A DNA stretch of 54,210 nucleotides. Origin: Akkermansiaceae bacterium UBA1506 (GTDB lineage: Bacteria; Verrucomicrobiota; Verrucomicrobiia; Verrucomicrobiales; DEV007). The notes beneath the pieces are model-generated. The model worked only from the letters and a program-made list of their open reading frames with translations, was not told where the DNA came from and did not search any database. Both the position numbers and the translations under genes were made by a program. Position 1 is the stretch's first letter. Each line of letters begins with the position of its first letter. Shown piece by piece: positions 9,608-19,154 of this stretch. The stretch lies in the NCBI GenBank assembly GCA_002323995.1, contig DCQY01000124.1, forward strand, positions 1-54,210, read 5' to 3'.

Positions 9608-11230
9608 ATGACCAAATCTAAACTCCGAATTTTCGGGCAGGTCTTCAGCCTGCTAATTCTGTCTCTTTTCATTTCCGCGATTGATTCGAAGGGAGAAGAA
9701 AACCCCACTCCTGCTCCCGAAGCGCTTCCGGGTGGCGGGGAATGGCCACAGTGGGGGCGGGATGCCTCCAACAACATGATGTCTCCTGCTACCGGTCTTC
9801 CGACAGACTTCACCGCGGGTGACCTTCAGGGTGATGGAACAGCCGAGGGTGCTAAGCACCTCAAATGGGTCGCCGAGATGGGCTCTCAAGCCTATGGAAC
9901 GGCTACGGTGAAGGATGGCCGGGTTTTCATCGGCACGAACAATGAGAAGCCACGGATCGCCTCCGTTACAGGCGATAAGGGTATCATCATGTGTTTCGAC
10001 GAAAAGACAGGCGAGCTGCTCTGGCAGTTTGATATTCCTAAACTCGATGCCGGCAAGGTGTCAGATTGGGAGTTCCTTGGTGTTTGTTCGTCCGTGATCG
10101 TCGATGGTAAGTACGGGTATGTCGTCACAAATCGCGGCGAAATCATTTGCCTTGATGTCTATGGAATGGCCGACGGAAATGATGGACCGTTTCAAGATGA
10201 AGCCAAGTATGCGAGTGGTGGCCTAGAGAAACTTGCTCAAGCTGAGCCCGTTGAACTCGACGAAAAGTGTGCCGATATCGTATGGGGCTACGACATGCGA
10301 AGCGAGCTAGGTGTGTTCCCGCACAATGTCACTTCAAGCTCGGTGGTAATTTCTGACAAGTATGTTTTCGCCAGCACATCCAACGGAGTGGACTGGTCTC
10401 ACATTAATATCCCAGCGCCGCACAGCCCGTCCTTAATTGCGCTCGACAAGGAGACTGGTGAGCTAGCCGGAGAAGAGTATAGCGGTATCAGTCAAAGCAT
10501 TATGCACTGTAATTGGTCATCTCCTGCATACTCTGACAATCTTGCCGGGAAACCTACGACGGTTTTCGGCGCCGGTGACGGGGTCACATATGGTTTTCAT
10601 GCCACAGAGTTCGATGAGGAGGAAGACGGGGGCGAGACTTACAAACTTTTCAAAGAGCTCTGGAAAGTGGATTGCTGTCCGAAGGAATACCGCGTCGACG
10701 AGGCGGGTGAAGCGATCAAATACGCGACTTACCCCGGTCCTTCCGAGATCATTTCTTCTCCGGTGATCTATAACAACAAAGTCTACGCAGCTATTGGCCA
10801 AGACCCCGAGCACGGGGAAGGGGTTGGCGCGGTGACTTGCATCGACCCTAGCCGTGGAACCGGCGAGGATGCTATCGTCTGGCAATTTAAAGAAGTTGGT
10901 CGGACTATCTCTACTCCGTCTCTCGCCGATGGGCTTCTTTATATCGCGGATTACTCTGGCCGCCTTTACTGTCTCGATGCTGAGACAGGGGAAAAGTATT
11001 GGGAACACGATACGCTATCACACATTTGGGGGTCGACCCTCGTTGTTGATGGTAAGGTGCTGCTGGGCAATGAAGACGGTGAGATGGTCATTCTCAAAGC
11101 CGGCAAGGAGTATGAGGAGCTAACCATCGTAAACTACCCAGCTCCAATCTACGCGACTCCGATCGTAGCCAACAATACCCTCTACATCATGACTCAGACT
11201 CACCTTTACGCTTACGGGTTCGGTGAGTAA
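9608..11230 (+). CDS. secreted PQQ-type beta-propeller protein
   Basis: 540 aa with an N-terminal signal peptide (hydrophobic residues about 10-25). The mature part opens with EWPQWGRDASNNMMSP, the usual entry strand of verrucomicrobial outer-membrane PQQ-like propellers. It shows repeated blade motifs: TGELLWQFDIP, TGELAG, EDAIVWQFKEVG, YCLDAETGEKYWEHD. The propeller takes up almost the whole protein, with no second domain. Ligand and partner are unknown. It probably arose from the same family as the preceding gene, although overall similarity is low. Confidence 0.85.
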   Translation: MTKSKLRIFGQVFSLLILSLFISAIDSKGEENPTPAPEALPGGGEWPQWGRDASNNMMSPATGLPTDFTAGDLQGDGTAEGAKHLKWVAEMGSQAYGTATVKDGRVFIGTNNEKPRIASVTGDKGIIMCFDEKTGELLWQFDIPKLDAGKVSDWEFLGVCSSVIVDGKYGYVVTNRGEIICLDVYGMADGNDGPFQDEAKYASGGLEKLAQAEPVELDEKCADIVWGYDMRSELGVFPHNVTSSSVVISDKYVFASTSNGVDWSHINIPAPHSPSLIALDKETGELAGEEYSGISQSIMHCNWSSPAYSDNLAGKPTTVFGAGDGVTYGFHATEFDEEEDGGETYKLFKELWKVDCCPKEYRVDEAGEAIKYATYPGPSEIISSPVIYNNKVYAAIGQDPEHGEGVGAVTCIDPSRGTGEDAIVWQFKEVGRTISTPSLADGLLYIADYSGRLYCLDAETGEKYWEHDTLSHIWGSTLVVDGKVLLGNEDGEMVILKAGKEYEELTIVNYPAPIYATPIVANNTLYIMTQTHLYAYGFGE

Positions 11231-11266
11231 GCAGAGGTAGATGGTGAGCCCCCGACTACTTAAGAT

Positions 11267-11482
11267 ATGAAGACTGGAATAATAATTTTCGTTTTTATTG
11301 CTCTCGCAGTCCTGCACCAGGACATCTGGAATTGGGACAACGGAAATCTTTTGTTCGGGTTTATCCCGGTTGGGCTGGCTTATCATGCCGGCTACTCGAT
11401 CGTCGCTGCTGTTTTTTGGGCATGTGTCGTGAAATTCGCGTGGCCCAAGCGTTTGGAAGAGTGGGCAGACGGTGGCGAGTGA
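11267..11482 (+). CDS. small membrane protein, DUF3311-like
   Basis: 71 aa with two membrane helices: about residues 4-18 and 30-58, the latter containing LLFGFIPVGLAYHAGY. The pattern hydrophobic helix / FGxPxxxxYH / second helix is that of DUF3311 proteins, small companions of sodium/solute symporters. The symporter gene follows 104 bp downstream on the same strand, which supports the call. Exact role is unknown. Confidence 0.75.
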   Translation: MKTGIIIFVFIALAVLHQDIWNWDNGNLLFGFIPVGLAYHAGYSIVAAVFWACVVKFAWPKRLEEWADGGE

Positions 11483-11552
11483 TTACGAGAGCTAGTTGGT
11501 AAATGTCTCGATACCTTGAATTTTGAAGTATCGCGATAATGACCGTTGTCGT

Positions 11553-11580
11553 TTCAATAATTCAATAATTCAATAATTCA
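11553..11580 (+). repeat. 3.5 tandem copies of an 8-bp unit just before a start codon
   Basis: The octamer TTCAATAA occurs three times in direct succession (11553, 11561, 11569), followed by a half copy, and ends six bases before the ATG of the symporter gene at 11587. It replaces any ribosome binding site. Slippage here would change leader length without touching the reading frame. Confidence 0.9.
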
Positions 11581-11586
11581 GATCCT

Positions 11587-13251
11587 ATGAACTATTTGTT
11601 TAACCTCGCTCAGGCGGAAATACCGGCCGTTTCTAGGATTCCGCTGGTAGTAATAATCTGCTACTTGGGTCTACTACTGGGATTGGCACTTTTCAGCGGC
11701 CGTTTCTTTCGAGGCACCTCAAAGGATTACTTTGTAGCCAGTCATTCGATCGGCCCGTTCATGCTGCTTATGTCAGTGTTCGGGACGACAATGACTGCGT
11801 TTGCGCTGGTAGGGTCCACTGGAAAGGCATTTCAAAAAGGGGTTGGAACCTACGGGCTGATGGCATCCTCATCAGGGTTGATTCATGCTGCCTGTTTCTT
11901 TCTTATCGGTATCAAGGTGTGGTCAATCGCCAAGCGACACGGATACGTAACTCAGATCCAGTTTTTTCGGAATCGTTTTGAATCCAACGGTATTGGATAC
12001 CTTCTTTTCCCGTGCCTTGTTTTGCTTGTGATTCCCTACCTGCTCATAGGGGTGATTGGGTCCTACCGCGTCATGGGGCCTGCAACAGCTGGTATGTTCA
12101 CTGATCTATTCCCGCAGGTTGGGCCGCTCAATGGCTCAGTTCCGCCATGGATCATTGGGTTGGTGATCTGCGGAGTGGTGCTCGCTTACATTTTTGCTGG
12201 TGGTTCCCGAGCGGCGGCATGGGCGAATACTTTTCAGACACTTGTGTTCATGGCAATGGGCGTTTTGGCCTTTTACTTAATCTCCAAAGCCTTGGGTGGT
12301 GTTGCTGCCGCATCAGAGCAAATCTATCCCGGGCACTTAGTTAGGACTCCGAGTGAATTGGAAGTCACGACAAAGGCGGGGGCTTTTCAGCGTGAAATTG
12401 GGATACCGCCGCTCCAGTTTCTTACCTACATGTTTATCCCGTTGTCGGTCGGAATGTTCCCGCATTTATTCCAGCACTGGCTCACAGCGAAAAGTGCTAA
12501 GAGCTTTCGCCTCACTGTGATTGCTCACCCGATTTGCATCATGGTAGTGTGGGTTCCTTGCGTTTTGATTGGCCTTTGGGCTACGGGTGTATTCAACACA
12601 CCCCCTTTGGCGGAATGGCCGAAACCAGTGGTGAGTATCATGGGCGGAACTGATGATGCTGGCGTTGGGAAAGTCCTCTCTGTGGTGGTCAAGTTTCTTA
12701 TTGAGAACCCGTTGATCGCTGGGATGGTGACGGCTGGAATTCTTGCGGCTATCATGTCTTCGCTTGATTCTCAGTTTCTTTGCCTTGGAACAATTTTTAC
12801 CAATGATATCGTCCTGCACAATCAGCCTAAGGAACGGTTCACCGATAAACAGATTGTTCTTATCGCACGTAGTTTTGTGGTCACGATTGTATTGCTGACC
12901 TATATTCTATCGCTGGTCTTGAAAGATGTTCAGAATGTTTTCGATCTTGCCGTTTGGAGCTTTTCCGGGTTCGCGGCTCTCACTTCTCTTGTCTTTACGG
13001 CACTCTATTGGAAGGGCGCGACCAAGGCCGGTGCCTATGCGTGTATTACCGTGGTGGCTGTGAGCTGGCTTTATTTCTTTGCTAAGTCTGGTTGGGGAGG
13101 CGAATACACCGTTTTCTCAAGTGAGCATCGCACAGACGACGGCATTATGCCTGTAGCAATCTGTTTTGTGCTCGGGCTCGTTTCTATGATCGTGGTTTCT
13201 CTTTTCACTAAGAAGCCATCCGACGAAACCATTAAGAAGTTTTTCCCGTAA
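11587..13251 (+). CDS. sodium/solute symporter (SSS family)
   Basis: A 554-residue polytopic protein with about 13 hydrophobic segments, the usual size and topology of SSS transporters (PanF/PutP/SGLT type). Visible family features are the first helix after a short N-terminus, SGRFFRGTSKDYFVASHSIG linking helices 1 and 2, SVFGTTMTAFALVGSTGKAF in the second, and ILAAIMSSLDSQFL, the helix-8 segment that carries the sodium-coordinating serines. The DUF3311-like gene upstream is its probable partner. Substrate unknown. The start at 11587 has no Shine-Dalgarno but sits directly after an 8-bp tandem repeat. Confidence 0.9.
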   Translation: MNYLFNLAQAEIPAVSRIPLVVIICYLGLLLGLALFSGRFFRGTSKDYFVASHSIGPFMLLMSVFGTTMTAFALVGSTGKAFQKGVGTYGLMASSSGLIHAACFFLIGIKVWSIAKRHGYVTQIQFFRNRFESNGIGYLLFPCLVLLVIPYLLIGVIGSYRVMGPATAGMFTDLFPQVGPLNGSVPPWIIGLVICGVVLAYIFAGGSRAAAWANTFQTLVFMAMGVLAFYLISKALGGVAAASEQIYPGHLVRTPSELEVTTKAGAFQREIGIPPLQFLTYMFIPLSVGMFPHLFQHWLTAKSAKSFRLTVIAHPICIMVVWVPCVLIGLWATGVFNTPPLAEWPKPVVSIMGGTDDAGVGKVLSVVVKFLIENPLIAGMVTAGILAAIMSSLDSQFLCLGTIFTNDIVLHNQPKERFTDKQIVLIARSFVVTIVLLTYILSLVLKDVQNVFDLAVWSFSGFAALTSLVFTALYWKGATKAGAYACITVVAVSWLYFFAKSGWGGEYTVFSSEHRTDDGIMPVAICFVLGLVSMIVVSLFTKKPSDETIKKFFP

Positions 13252-13299
13252 CACTTCCGCAAAGTTTCCTCCCCTAAAAAATTTTCCCTTATCTCACGA

Positions 13300-14364
13300 A
13301 TGACTGAAGACGAAGCAAAAGCGCAACTTGATGAGCGTGTCCGCGAAATGATGTCGTGGCACTTTAGCGAAGAAACCGGGTGTCCTTTCTGGCTAGACTG
13401 GAAGGCTGAAGCAGGATGGGATCCTCGCGAGGAAGTAAAAACCTATGATGACATTGTTAAATTCCCTCACTTCCAGGATGAGTGGCTGCGTGATGAGAAG
13501 AATGAGCGTTTCGTGCCCAACGCCTACAAGGGGCGGCCATTTAACGTGTTTGAAACTGGCGGCACGACTGGTCTTCCTAAGCAGCGTGTCGGGTGGGATG
13601 ACTACAAGCACGATTACGAACAATTTTCCGAGCAGTTGAGTGAAGAGTTTTTTCCGAAGGGCGGTAATTGGATCATGGTCGGGCCGACAGGGCCTCGTCG
13701 TCTTCGTCTCGCTGTGGAACACCTTGCCAACGTGCGCGGCGGTAGTTGTTACCACGTGGACCTAGACCCTCGCTGGGTGAAACGCCTCATCAAGCGGAAG
13801 GAGCTTGATCAGGTCGAGCGTTATCAGGCCCATGTCATGGCTCAGGCTGTTGAAATCATCAAGCACCGTGATATCTCCTGCATCTTCACCACGCCGCGTC
13901 TACTGGCATCTATTGGCGAGCGCATCTCTATCTCGGATCACGGCATCAAGGGTTGTTTTTGTGGCGGCACTTCCATGACACCGGAATATGTCCGATTTCT
14001 TCAGGAAGAGGTGCTTGAGAATCGAGCGCAGTTTGTGCCTACTTATGGAAACACGCTCATGGGGCTTGCGGTCTCTATCCCGAGCGAATTACCTGAGAAA
14101 GATTACAGCGTGACTTATTACGCTCCTCAGCCTCGGGCCGTCTTACGTATCGTCGACGCCGATAACACTGAGGTCACAAAGGGGTATGGCGAATACGGGC
14201 GTGTTGAACTCACGACATTGTCTCACGAGTTTTTTATGCCGCGCTTCCTTGAACGCGACGAAGCGATCCGTCGTAAGCCGCACGAAAAGTATGCGTGGGA
14301 TGGCGTGGGTGATGTTCGTCCGTTTGGAGCGCTGACCAAAAAAGTAATCGAGGGCGTATACTAA
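13300..14364 (+). CDS. LuxE/PaaK-like adenylate-forming enzyme
   Basis: 354 aa. It carries the ANL-superfamily phosphate loop as ETGGTTGLPKQRV (about residues 86-98), a downstream GCFCGGTSMTPE stretch (about 221-232) and YGNTLMG (about 249-255), which matches the A5-type Y-G-x-T/N region of phenylacetate-CoA ligases and LuxE acyl-protein synthetases. Length is close to LuxE (about 370-380). Such enzymes activate a carboxylic acid as acyl-adenylate. Next come an aldehyde dehydrogenase-fold protein (53 bp) and an iron alcohol dehydrogenase, which suggests the activated acid is reduced. Substrate is not evident. It could also be a coenzyme A ligase without reductive purpose. Confidence 0.7.
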   Translation: MTEDEAKAQLDERVREMMSWHFSEETGCPFWLDWKAEAGWDPREEVKTYDDIVKFPHFQDEWLRDEKNERFVPNAYKGRPFNVFETGGTTGLPKQRVGWDDYKHDYEQFSEQLSEEFFPKGGNWIMVGPTGPRRLRLAVEHLANVRGGSCYHVDLDPRWVKRLIKRKELDQVERYQAHVMAQAVEIIKHRDISCIFTTPRLLASIGERISISDHGIKGCFCGGTSMTPEYVRFLQEEVLENRAQFVPTYGNTLMGLAVSIPSELPEKDYSVTYYAPQPRAVLRIVDADNTEVTKGYGEYGRVELTTLSHEFFMPRFLERDEAIRRKPHEKYAWDGVGDVRPFGALTKKVIEGVY

Positions 14365-14417
14365 GGCGTCACCTTTAGATTAAATTGCCTTCAACCTAGT
14401 AAGCCGTCTCTAACAAT

Positions 14418-15857
14418 ATGAATGCTCCTCACATTCCCGTTCTCCGACAAGGTCAAGTTTACAAGAGCTTGGACAGACAGACTGTAAACAAGCTTGGATC
14501 TGAAGAGCCGGCAGCCGAGATCAGTTTCGCCTGCGCGGACATGATCAAATATGACATCCACAACATGGCGTCTGCTCGTGAGGCGTTGAAGAAGTTTTCC
14601 GGAGAAGAACTGGTCGAGATTACTAAGAAAGCGGGCGAGCTTTTTCTCAGTGGTGACCTTCCGATAGGCACCGAAGGTGAACTTCAATCTCCGGAAGATT
14701 ATGTATTCTCACTTGCGGCGACAAGTGGTCTTCCTCACTCTTTAATTCGTTTCAACATGAAACGGCTCGGAGGGTTGTTCGGTCAGATAGATGATATATT
14801 CAAGGGGCTTTCACGCGGGCTGGAATGGAGTGTTCTCGATAAAGGATACGGAGAGCAGGGAGGGGCTCCGGTAAGTTTTTCTCCGACAACAAATGAGTTG
14901 GCGGTAATACTGCCGAGCAACTCTCCTGCCGTGAACGCTCTTTGGATCCCCGCGATAGCGATGAAAGTTCCGGTGCTTTTGAAGCCTGGTCGGGAGGAGC
15001 CGTGGACTCCGTGGCGAATCATTCAGGCCTTCATTAAGGCAGGATGTCCGCCTGAGGCTTTTAGCCTTTACCCTACTCAGCATGACGGTTCCGGCGCGAT
15101 CATTCGCAGGGCCGGAAGGGTTATGCTTTTCGGTGATGACTCAACCGTGAAGCAATATGAGAACGATGAGCGCGTCGAGGTGCACGGGACCGGCTACTCA
15201 AAATTTGTCATTGGCGAAGACGAAATCGAAAACTGGGAGCATTATGTCGACTCTATGGTCGAATCAGTTTCGGCTAATTCTGGGCGCAGCTGTATTTGCA
15301 CCTCTACGATTGTTGTCCCAAAATACGGCGACGAGATTGCACACGCTATCTCCAAGAAACTGTGTGAAATCAAACCGCTCGCTCAAGACGATCCGGACGC
15401 AAAGCTATCCGGTTTCGCAAACCCTAAATTTGCTGAATGGATCAACGAGGCGGTAGAGGAGGGGCTGCAGTCTGACGGGGCACGCGATGTCACTGCTGAG
15501 TATCGCGACGGTGATCGTTTCGTGGAAAGAGATGGAATGAACTATCTTCAACCCACCATCGTTCGTGTCGGCTCCTTTGATGAGGATTTAGCGCTGAGAG
15601 AATTTCTTTTTCCGTTTGCTAGTGTGGTGGAGTGTCCGCAGTCCGATGTGATAGAGAAGACGGGTTACTCTCTTGTGATGACGGCGGTGACCAAAGACGT
15701 TGAATGGATTAACCAACTTTTCGATCATCCTGAGATCGAGCGTCTCAATATTGGAAACGTTCCGACGAATAGAATCAGTTGGAATCAGCCCCACGAAGGC
15801 AACCTTTTTGATTTCCTGTATACGCGCCGCTCCTTTGCGTTTGCCGAGTCGGCGTGA
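14418..15857 (+). CDS. aldehyde dehydrogenase-superfamily protein, putative acyl reductase
   Basis: 479 aa, the size of ALDH enzymes and of LuxC acyl reductases. The ALDH core is seen in AVILPSNSPAVNALWIPAIA (about residues 158-177), the cofactor-region lysine in VLLKPG and the catalytic cysteine Cys292 within NSGRSCICTS. A C-terminal LREFLFPF corresponds to the E-x-F-G/x-P motif of ALDHs. The first 130 residues lack the common ALDH opening. With an acyl-activating gene upstream and an alcohol dehydrogenase downstream (18 bp), the likely direction is reduction of an activated acid to aldehyde, but oxidation cannot be excluded. The active-site environment looks more like classical ALDH than the CSSPQ type of LuxC, so the LuxC analogy is of role, not proven homology. 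Confidence 0.7.
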   Translation: MNAPHIPVLRQGQVYKSLDRQTVNKLGSEEPAAEISFACADMIKYDIHNMASAREALKKFSGEELVEITKKAGELFLSGDLPIGTEGELQSPEDYVFSLAATSGLPHSLIRFNMKRLGGLFGQIDDIFKGLSRGLEWSVLDKGYGEQGGAPVSFSPTTNELAVILPSNSPAVNALWIPAIAMKVPVLLKPGREEPWTPWRIIQAFIKAGCPPEAFSLYPTQHDGSGAIIRRAGRVMLFGDDSTVKQYENDERVEVHGTGYSKFVIGEDEIENWEHYVDSMVESVSANSGRSCICTSTIVVPKYGDEIAHAISKKLCEIKPLAQDDPDAKLSGFANPKFAEWINEAVEEGLQSDGARDVTAEYRDGDRFVERDGMNYLQPTIVRVGSFDEDLALREFLFPFASVVECPQSDVIEKTGYSLVMTAVTKDVEWINQLFDHPEIERLNIGNVPTNRISWNQPHEGNLFDFLYTRRSFAFAESA

Positions 15858-15875
15858 CCGGTTAGGTTTCTAACC

Positions 15876-17054
15876 ATGTCTTCAGCCAATTCGCTCTCGA
15901 TCGAGTCGCTCTGCGAGGGCCTAAATGCTCCGGACTGGGTTCTTAATTTCGAGCATCTCCCCGGCGGAAGGGTGTCCTTTGGTACCGGCAAGTTCAGTGA
16001 AGTAGGGCAGGAGGCGGCGGCCCTTGGAGCTCGTCACGCTTTGATTGTCTCTGATCCAGGGATCGCTAAAATTGGTGCGGTTGAGAAAGCAGTTCATTTC
16101 ATCAAGGGCGCTGGGCTCAAAGTAACGATATTTGATCAGGTTCATGAAAACCCGACAACAGACGATGTCGATGCTTGTGTCGCTGTGGCAAAGGAGTCAA
16201 AGGTTGATCTCATTGTTGGTTTGGGCGGCGGGTCCAGTTTGGACACCGCAAAGGGGTGCAATTTTATTCTTACTAACGGGGGGACCATGCACGACTACTG
16301 GGGAGTTGACCTGGCTAATGAACCGATGCTTCCGCTGATTGCGATACCTACGACTTCTGGAACGGGCAGCGAGTGCCAGAGTTTTGCTCTTATCGCAGAT
16401 GCCAAAACTCACGCAAAAATGGCCTGCGGAGATAAAAAAGCAGCTGCAACGGTGGCGATTCTTGACCCTGAATTGACCGTGACAATGCCGGCAGCAGTGA
16501 CGGCTCACACGGGAATAGATGCTATTGCTCACGCCCTTGAGACTGCTGTTTGCAATAAGCGTTCTAAAATTTCATATGAGTATTCGAAAGCTGCTTGGCA
16601 ACTGCTGAACGATGGCCTTGTGGGTGTTATGAAGCAGCCAGACGATATAAAAGCGCGGGCTCGCATGCAACTCGGCGCTGCTTTTGCGGGTACTGCAATC
16701 GAGAATTCGATGCTTGGAATTGGGCACTCCTGCGCCAACCCGGTAACAGCGCATTATGGGGTCGTTCATGGTCAGGCCGTTGGCACGATGATGCCTGAAG
16801 TTGTCGCATTTAATCGTCTTGATGGCCAAGTTGACTCCATCTATCGAGAGTTATATGAAGGCGATCTCCCTGAGCGTCTGCGCACTTTGCTTGTCAGCGC
16901 CGAGATGAACTTTTCTCTTGCTGATCTTGGGGTAGAATCAGACAAGTTGCCTCAACTTGCCGAAGAGGCAGCTAAGCAGTGGACTGCTCAGTTCAACCCA
17001 ATCTCTGTCGATGCAGCCGCTCTCGAGGGTGTCTATCGAGCCGCAATGGGTTGA
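15876..17054 (+). CDS. iron-containing alcohol dehydrogenase (group III)
   Basis: 392 aa, the typical length. The dinucleotide-binding motif GGGSSLDTAKG (about residues 114-124) and the metal ligands are visible: Asp and His in TGIDAIAHALE, and two His in GIGHSCANPVTAHYGVVHG. The family interconverts alcohols and aldehydes with NAD(P). Placed third in an apparent operon after the adenylating enzyme and the ALDH-like protein, it would reduce the aldehyde to an alcohol (inference). An alternative is service to the aldehyde-releasing megasynthase about 6 kb downstream, which is speculation. Confidence 0.88.
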   Translation: MSSANSLSIESLCEGLNAPDWVLNFEHLPGGRVSFGTGKFSEVGQEAAALGARHALIVSDPGIAKIGAVEKAVHFIKGAGLKVTIFDQVHENPTTDDVDACVAVAKESKVDLIVGLGGGSSLDTAKGCNFILTNGGTMHDYWGVDLANEPMLPLIAIPTTSGTGSECQSFALIADAKTHAKMACGDKKAAATVAILDPELTVTMPAAVTAHTGIDAIAHALETAVCNKRSKISYEYSKAAWQLLNDGLVGVMKQPDDIKARARMQLGAAFAGTAIENSMLGIGHSCANPVTAHYGVVHGQAVGTMMPEVVAFNRLDGQVDSIYRELYEGDLPERLRTLLVSAEMNFSLADLGVESDKLPQLAEEAAKQWTAQFNPISVDAAALEGVYRAAMG

Positions 17055-17107
17055 GCGGGCCTATTTGATCTTGCTTCAATTCAGTTTAACAGGGAAGTCT
17101 AAAGACC

Positions 17108-19093
17108 GTGATCTCCATTTCCGATTTTGGCAGCGCCTCTAATCCGCTCTCCCGAGTGACATCCGATTTTTTTGGGACAAGCGGTGCGCTTTCGGGCCTG
17201 AAAGATTTTGAATTTCGTCCTCAACAGCAACAGATGGCGGTTGCAGTCGCTCGCGCGCTTGAAGCTGAGCGACCGCTTGTGGTTGAGGCTGGCACCGGTG
17301 TGGGTAAGTCGCTGGCTTACCTTGCTCCTGCAGTCAGGAAAGCGCTCGACGAAAACCGGAAGGCAATCATCTCGACTCACACGATCAACTTACAAGAGCA
17401 GTTGGTGGAAAAGGATATTCCCTTGCTCCAGTCGATTATAGGTGAGGACTTTCATGCTCTTTTGTTGAAGGGGCGGCGGAATTACCTTTGCCCTAGCCGG
17501 CTTCAGAATGCCATGGCAGGCGGCAGTGAAATGTTCACTTCGTCAGAATTGGAGGAAATCAAGGCGATATGGGATTGGGCGCGTTCGACTGATGATGGTA
17601 CCTTAAGTGATCTCGATTTCGTGCCGTCGAATCGAGTCTGGTCTCAGGTTTGCAGTGAAGCTCATGCCTGCACTGTCAAGCGCTGCGGATTCTCAGGAGC
17701 ATGCTTTTATCAGGAAACACGCAAGCAGCTTGCGGAGGCGGATCTTGTGGTGGTGAATCACACCTTGTTTTTCACCTTACTCAACAGTCAGGCTGATTTC
17801 GATGAATCCGGTGAAGGCTTTCTCTTTGCGAACGATTTTCTCATCTTCGACGAGGCCCACACCCTCGAGCAGGTTGCGGCCAAGCAGCTCGGACTTTCAA
17901 TTTCTCAGTTCGGTTTAAAATTTGACCTCCACCGCCTCTACAATCCAAAAAACCGTAAGGGGCTCTTTCAGCTTACGGGAGACAGTCAGGGTCGTCGTCA
18001 TACCATGAAGCTGCTCGATGACATTGACGAGTTCTTTGAAGAAGTCGATGACGCCTGTGAATGGGGCGAGTGGGGTCGGGAGTTCCGCATTCGTGATCCT
18101 GAATTTGTGGAGGATACGCTTGGAGCAGGGCTGATCGAAGTAGGGCGCAGGGCCAGAGCTGTGGCTGATCTGGCGGATGATACGACTCGAAATGAGCTTG
18201 CTGAGTTGGCCCGGCGACTCGCGGACTGTCGCGCGGGTTTAGCCATGTTTCTTGACCAGAGCGAGGATGGCTCTGTCTACTGGGTCGAAAAGAGTGAGCG
18301 CGACTCAATTAGCTTGAATGCCGCGCCTATCGATGTGGCGGAGCTGTTACGTCCTGTATTTTTTGAGAGGGATCGCCCTTGCGTTTTCACGAGTGCCACG
18401 CTTGGAATTGGGGATCGAGACCTCAGCTATTTCCGGAATCGGGTGGGGGCGCAGGACGTTGAGGCGATTCAGATAGGGAGTCCTTTCGATTACGCTGAGC
18501 AAATGAAGATTCATCTCGTGAAGGAGATGCCTATGCCCAATATGCCGGGCTACGAAGAGGCACTCGTCAAGTGGATCAAGCACTTCGTTCAGCTCTCAGG
18601 AGGGCGTGCTTTTGTTCTTTTTACTAGCTACAAACTACTTCAGAAAGTGGCGGGAGAAATGGAGGGTTTTTTTGATGATCACGATATTGAACTCTTGGTG
18701 CAGGGGAATGGTAAGTCACGGGGGCAACTAATTGATTCTTTTAAGGGAGACGAAACCAGTGTGCTGTTTGGAACGGACAGCTTCTGGACCGGCGTCGATG
18801 TGCCGGGTAAAGCACTGATGAACGTCATTATCACGCGTCTCCCCTTTGGTGTTCCGGATCATCCGCTCACCCAAGCGCGGCTCGAGCAAATTGAAGATCG
18901 AGGTGGTAACTCCTTCATGGAATACAGCGTGCCTGAGGCGATTCTGAAGCTGCGGCAGGGCGTGGGGCGCCTTATCCGGAGCTGCGAAGACGAAGGCCGA
19001 GTGGTTCTTCTTGATGCTCGCATTCTCGGCAAGCGATACGGTAAAGCGTTTTTAGCAGCAATGCCTGAGGCGCCAGTAGTGATTGAAGATTGA
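17108..19093 (+). CDS. ATP-dependent DNA helicase, DinG/XPD family
   Basis: 661 aa, GTG start at 17108 with an AGGGAAG purine run ten bases upstream. Helicase motif I is EAGTGVGKS (about residues 60-68), motif II is DEAH (in LIFDEAHTLEQ) and motif VI is QGVGRLIRS. Four cysteines between motifs Ia and II (in NYLCPSR, EAHACTV, KRCGF and GACFYQ) are placed as the iron-sulfur cluster ligands of XPD/DinG helicases. The product should unwind DNA with 5'-3' polarity, acting in repair or replication restart. It is a chromosomal housekeeping gene with no obvious link to its neighbours. Confidence 0.92.
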   Translation: MISISDFGSASNPLSRVTSDFFGTSGALSGLKDFEFRPQQQQMAVAVARALEAERPLVVEAGTGVGKSLAYLAPAVRKALDENRKAIISTHTINLQEQLVEKDIPLLQSIIGEDFHALLLKGRRNYLCPSRLQNAMAGGSEMFTSSELEEIKAIWDWARSTDDGTLSDLDFVPSNRVWSQVCSEAHACTVKRCGFSGACFYQETRKQLAEADLVVVNHTLFFTLLNSQADFDESGEGFLFANDFLIFDEAHTLEQVAAKQLGLSISQFGLKFDLHRLYNPKNRKGLFQLTGDSQGRRHTMKLLDDIDEFFEEVDDACEWGEWGREFRIRDPEFVEDTLGAGLIEVGRRARAVADLADDTTRNELAELARRLADCRAGLAMFLDQSEDGSVYWVEKSERDSISLNAAPIDVAELLRPVFFERDRPCVFTSATLGIGDRDLSYFRNRVGAQDVEAIQIGSPFDYAEQMKIHLVKEMPMPNMPGYEEALVKWIKHFVQLSGGRAFVLFTSYKLLQKVAGEMEGFFDDHDIELLVQGNGKSRGQLIDSFKGDETSVLFGTDSFWTGVDVPGKALMNVIITRLPFGVPDHPLTQARLEQIEDRGGNSFMEYSVPEAILKLRQGVGRLIRSCEDEGRVVLLDARILGKRYGKAFLAAMPEAPVVIED

Positions 19094-19154
19094 GTCCGGA
19101 TGAGCGACTCGTTTGATTGGAGAAAGTGCCGAGTTATGCTAAGTAAGCGGTCCT

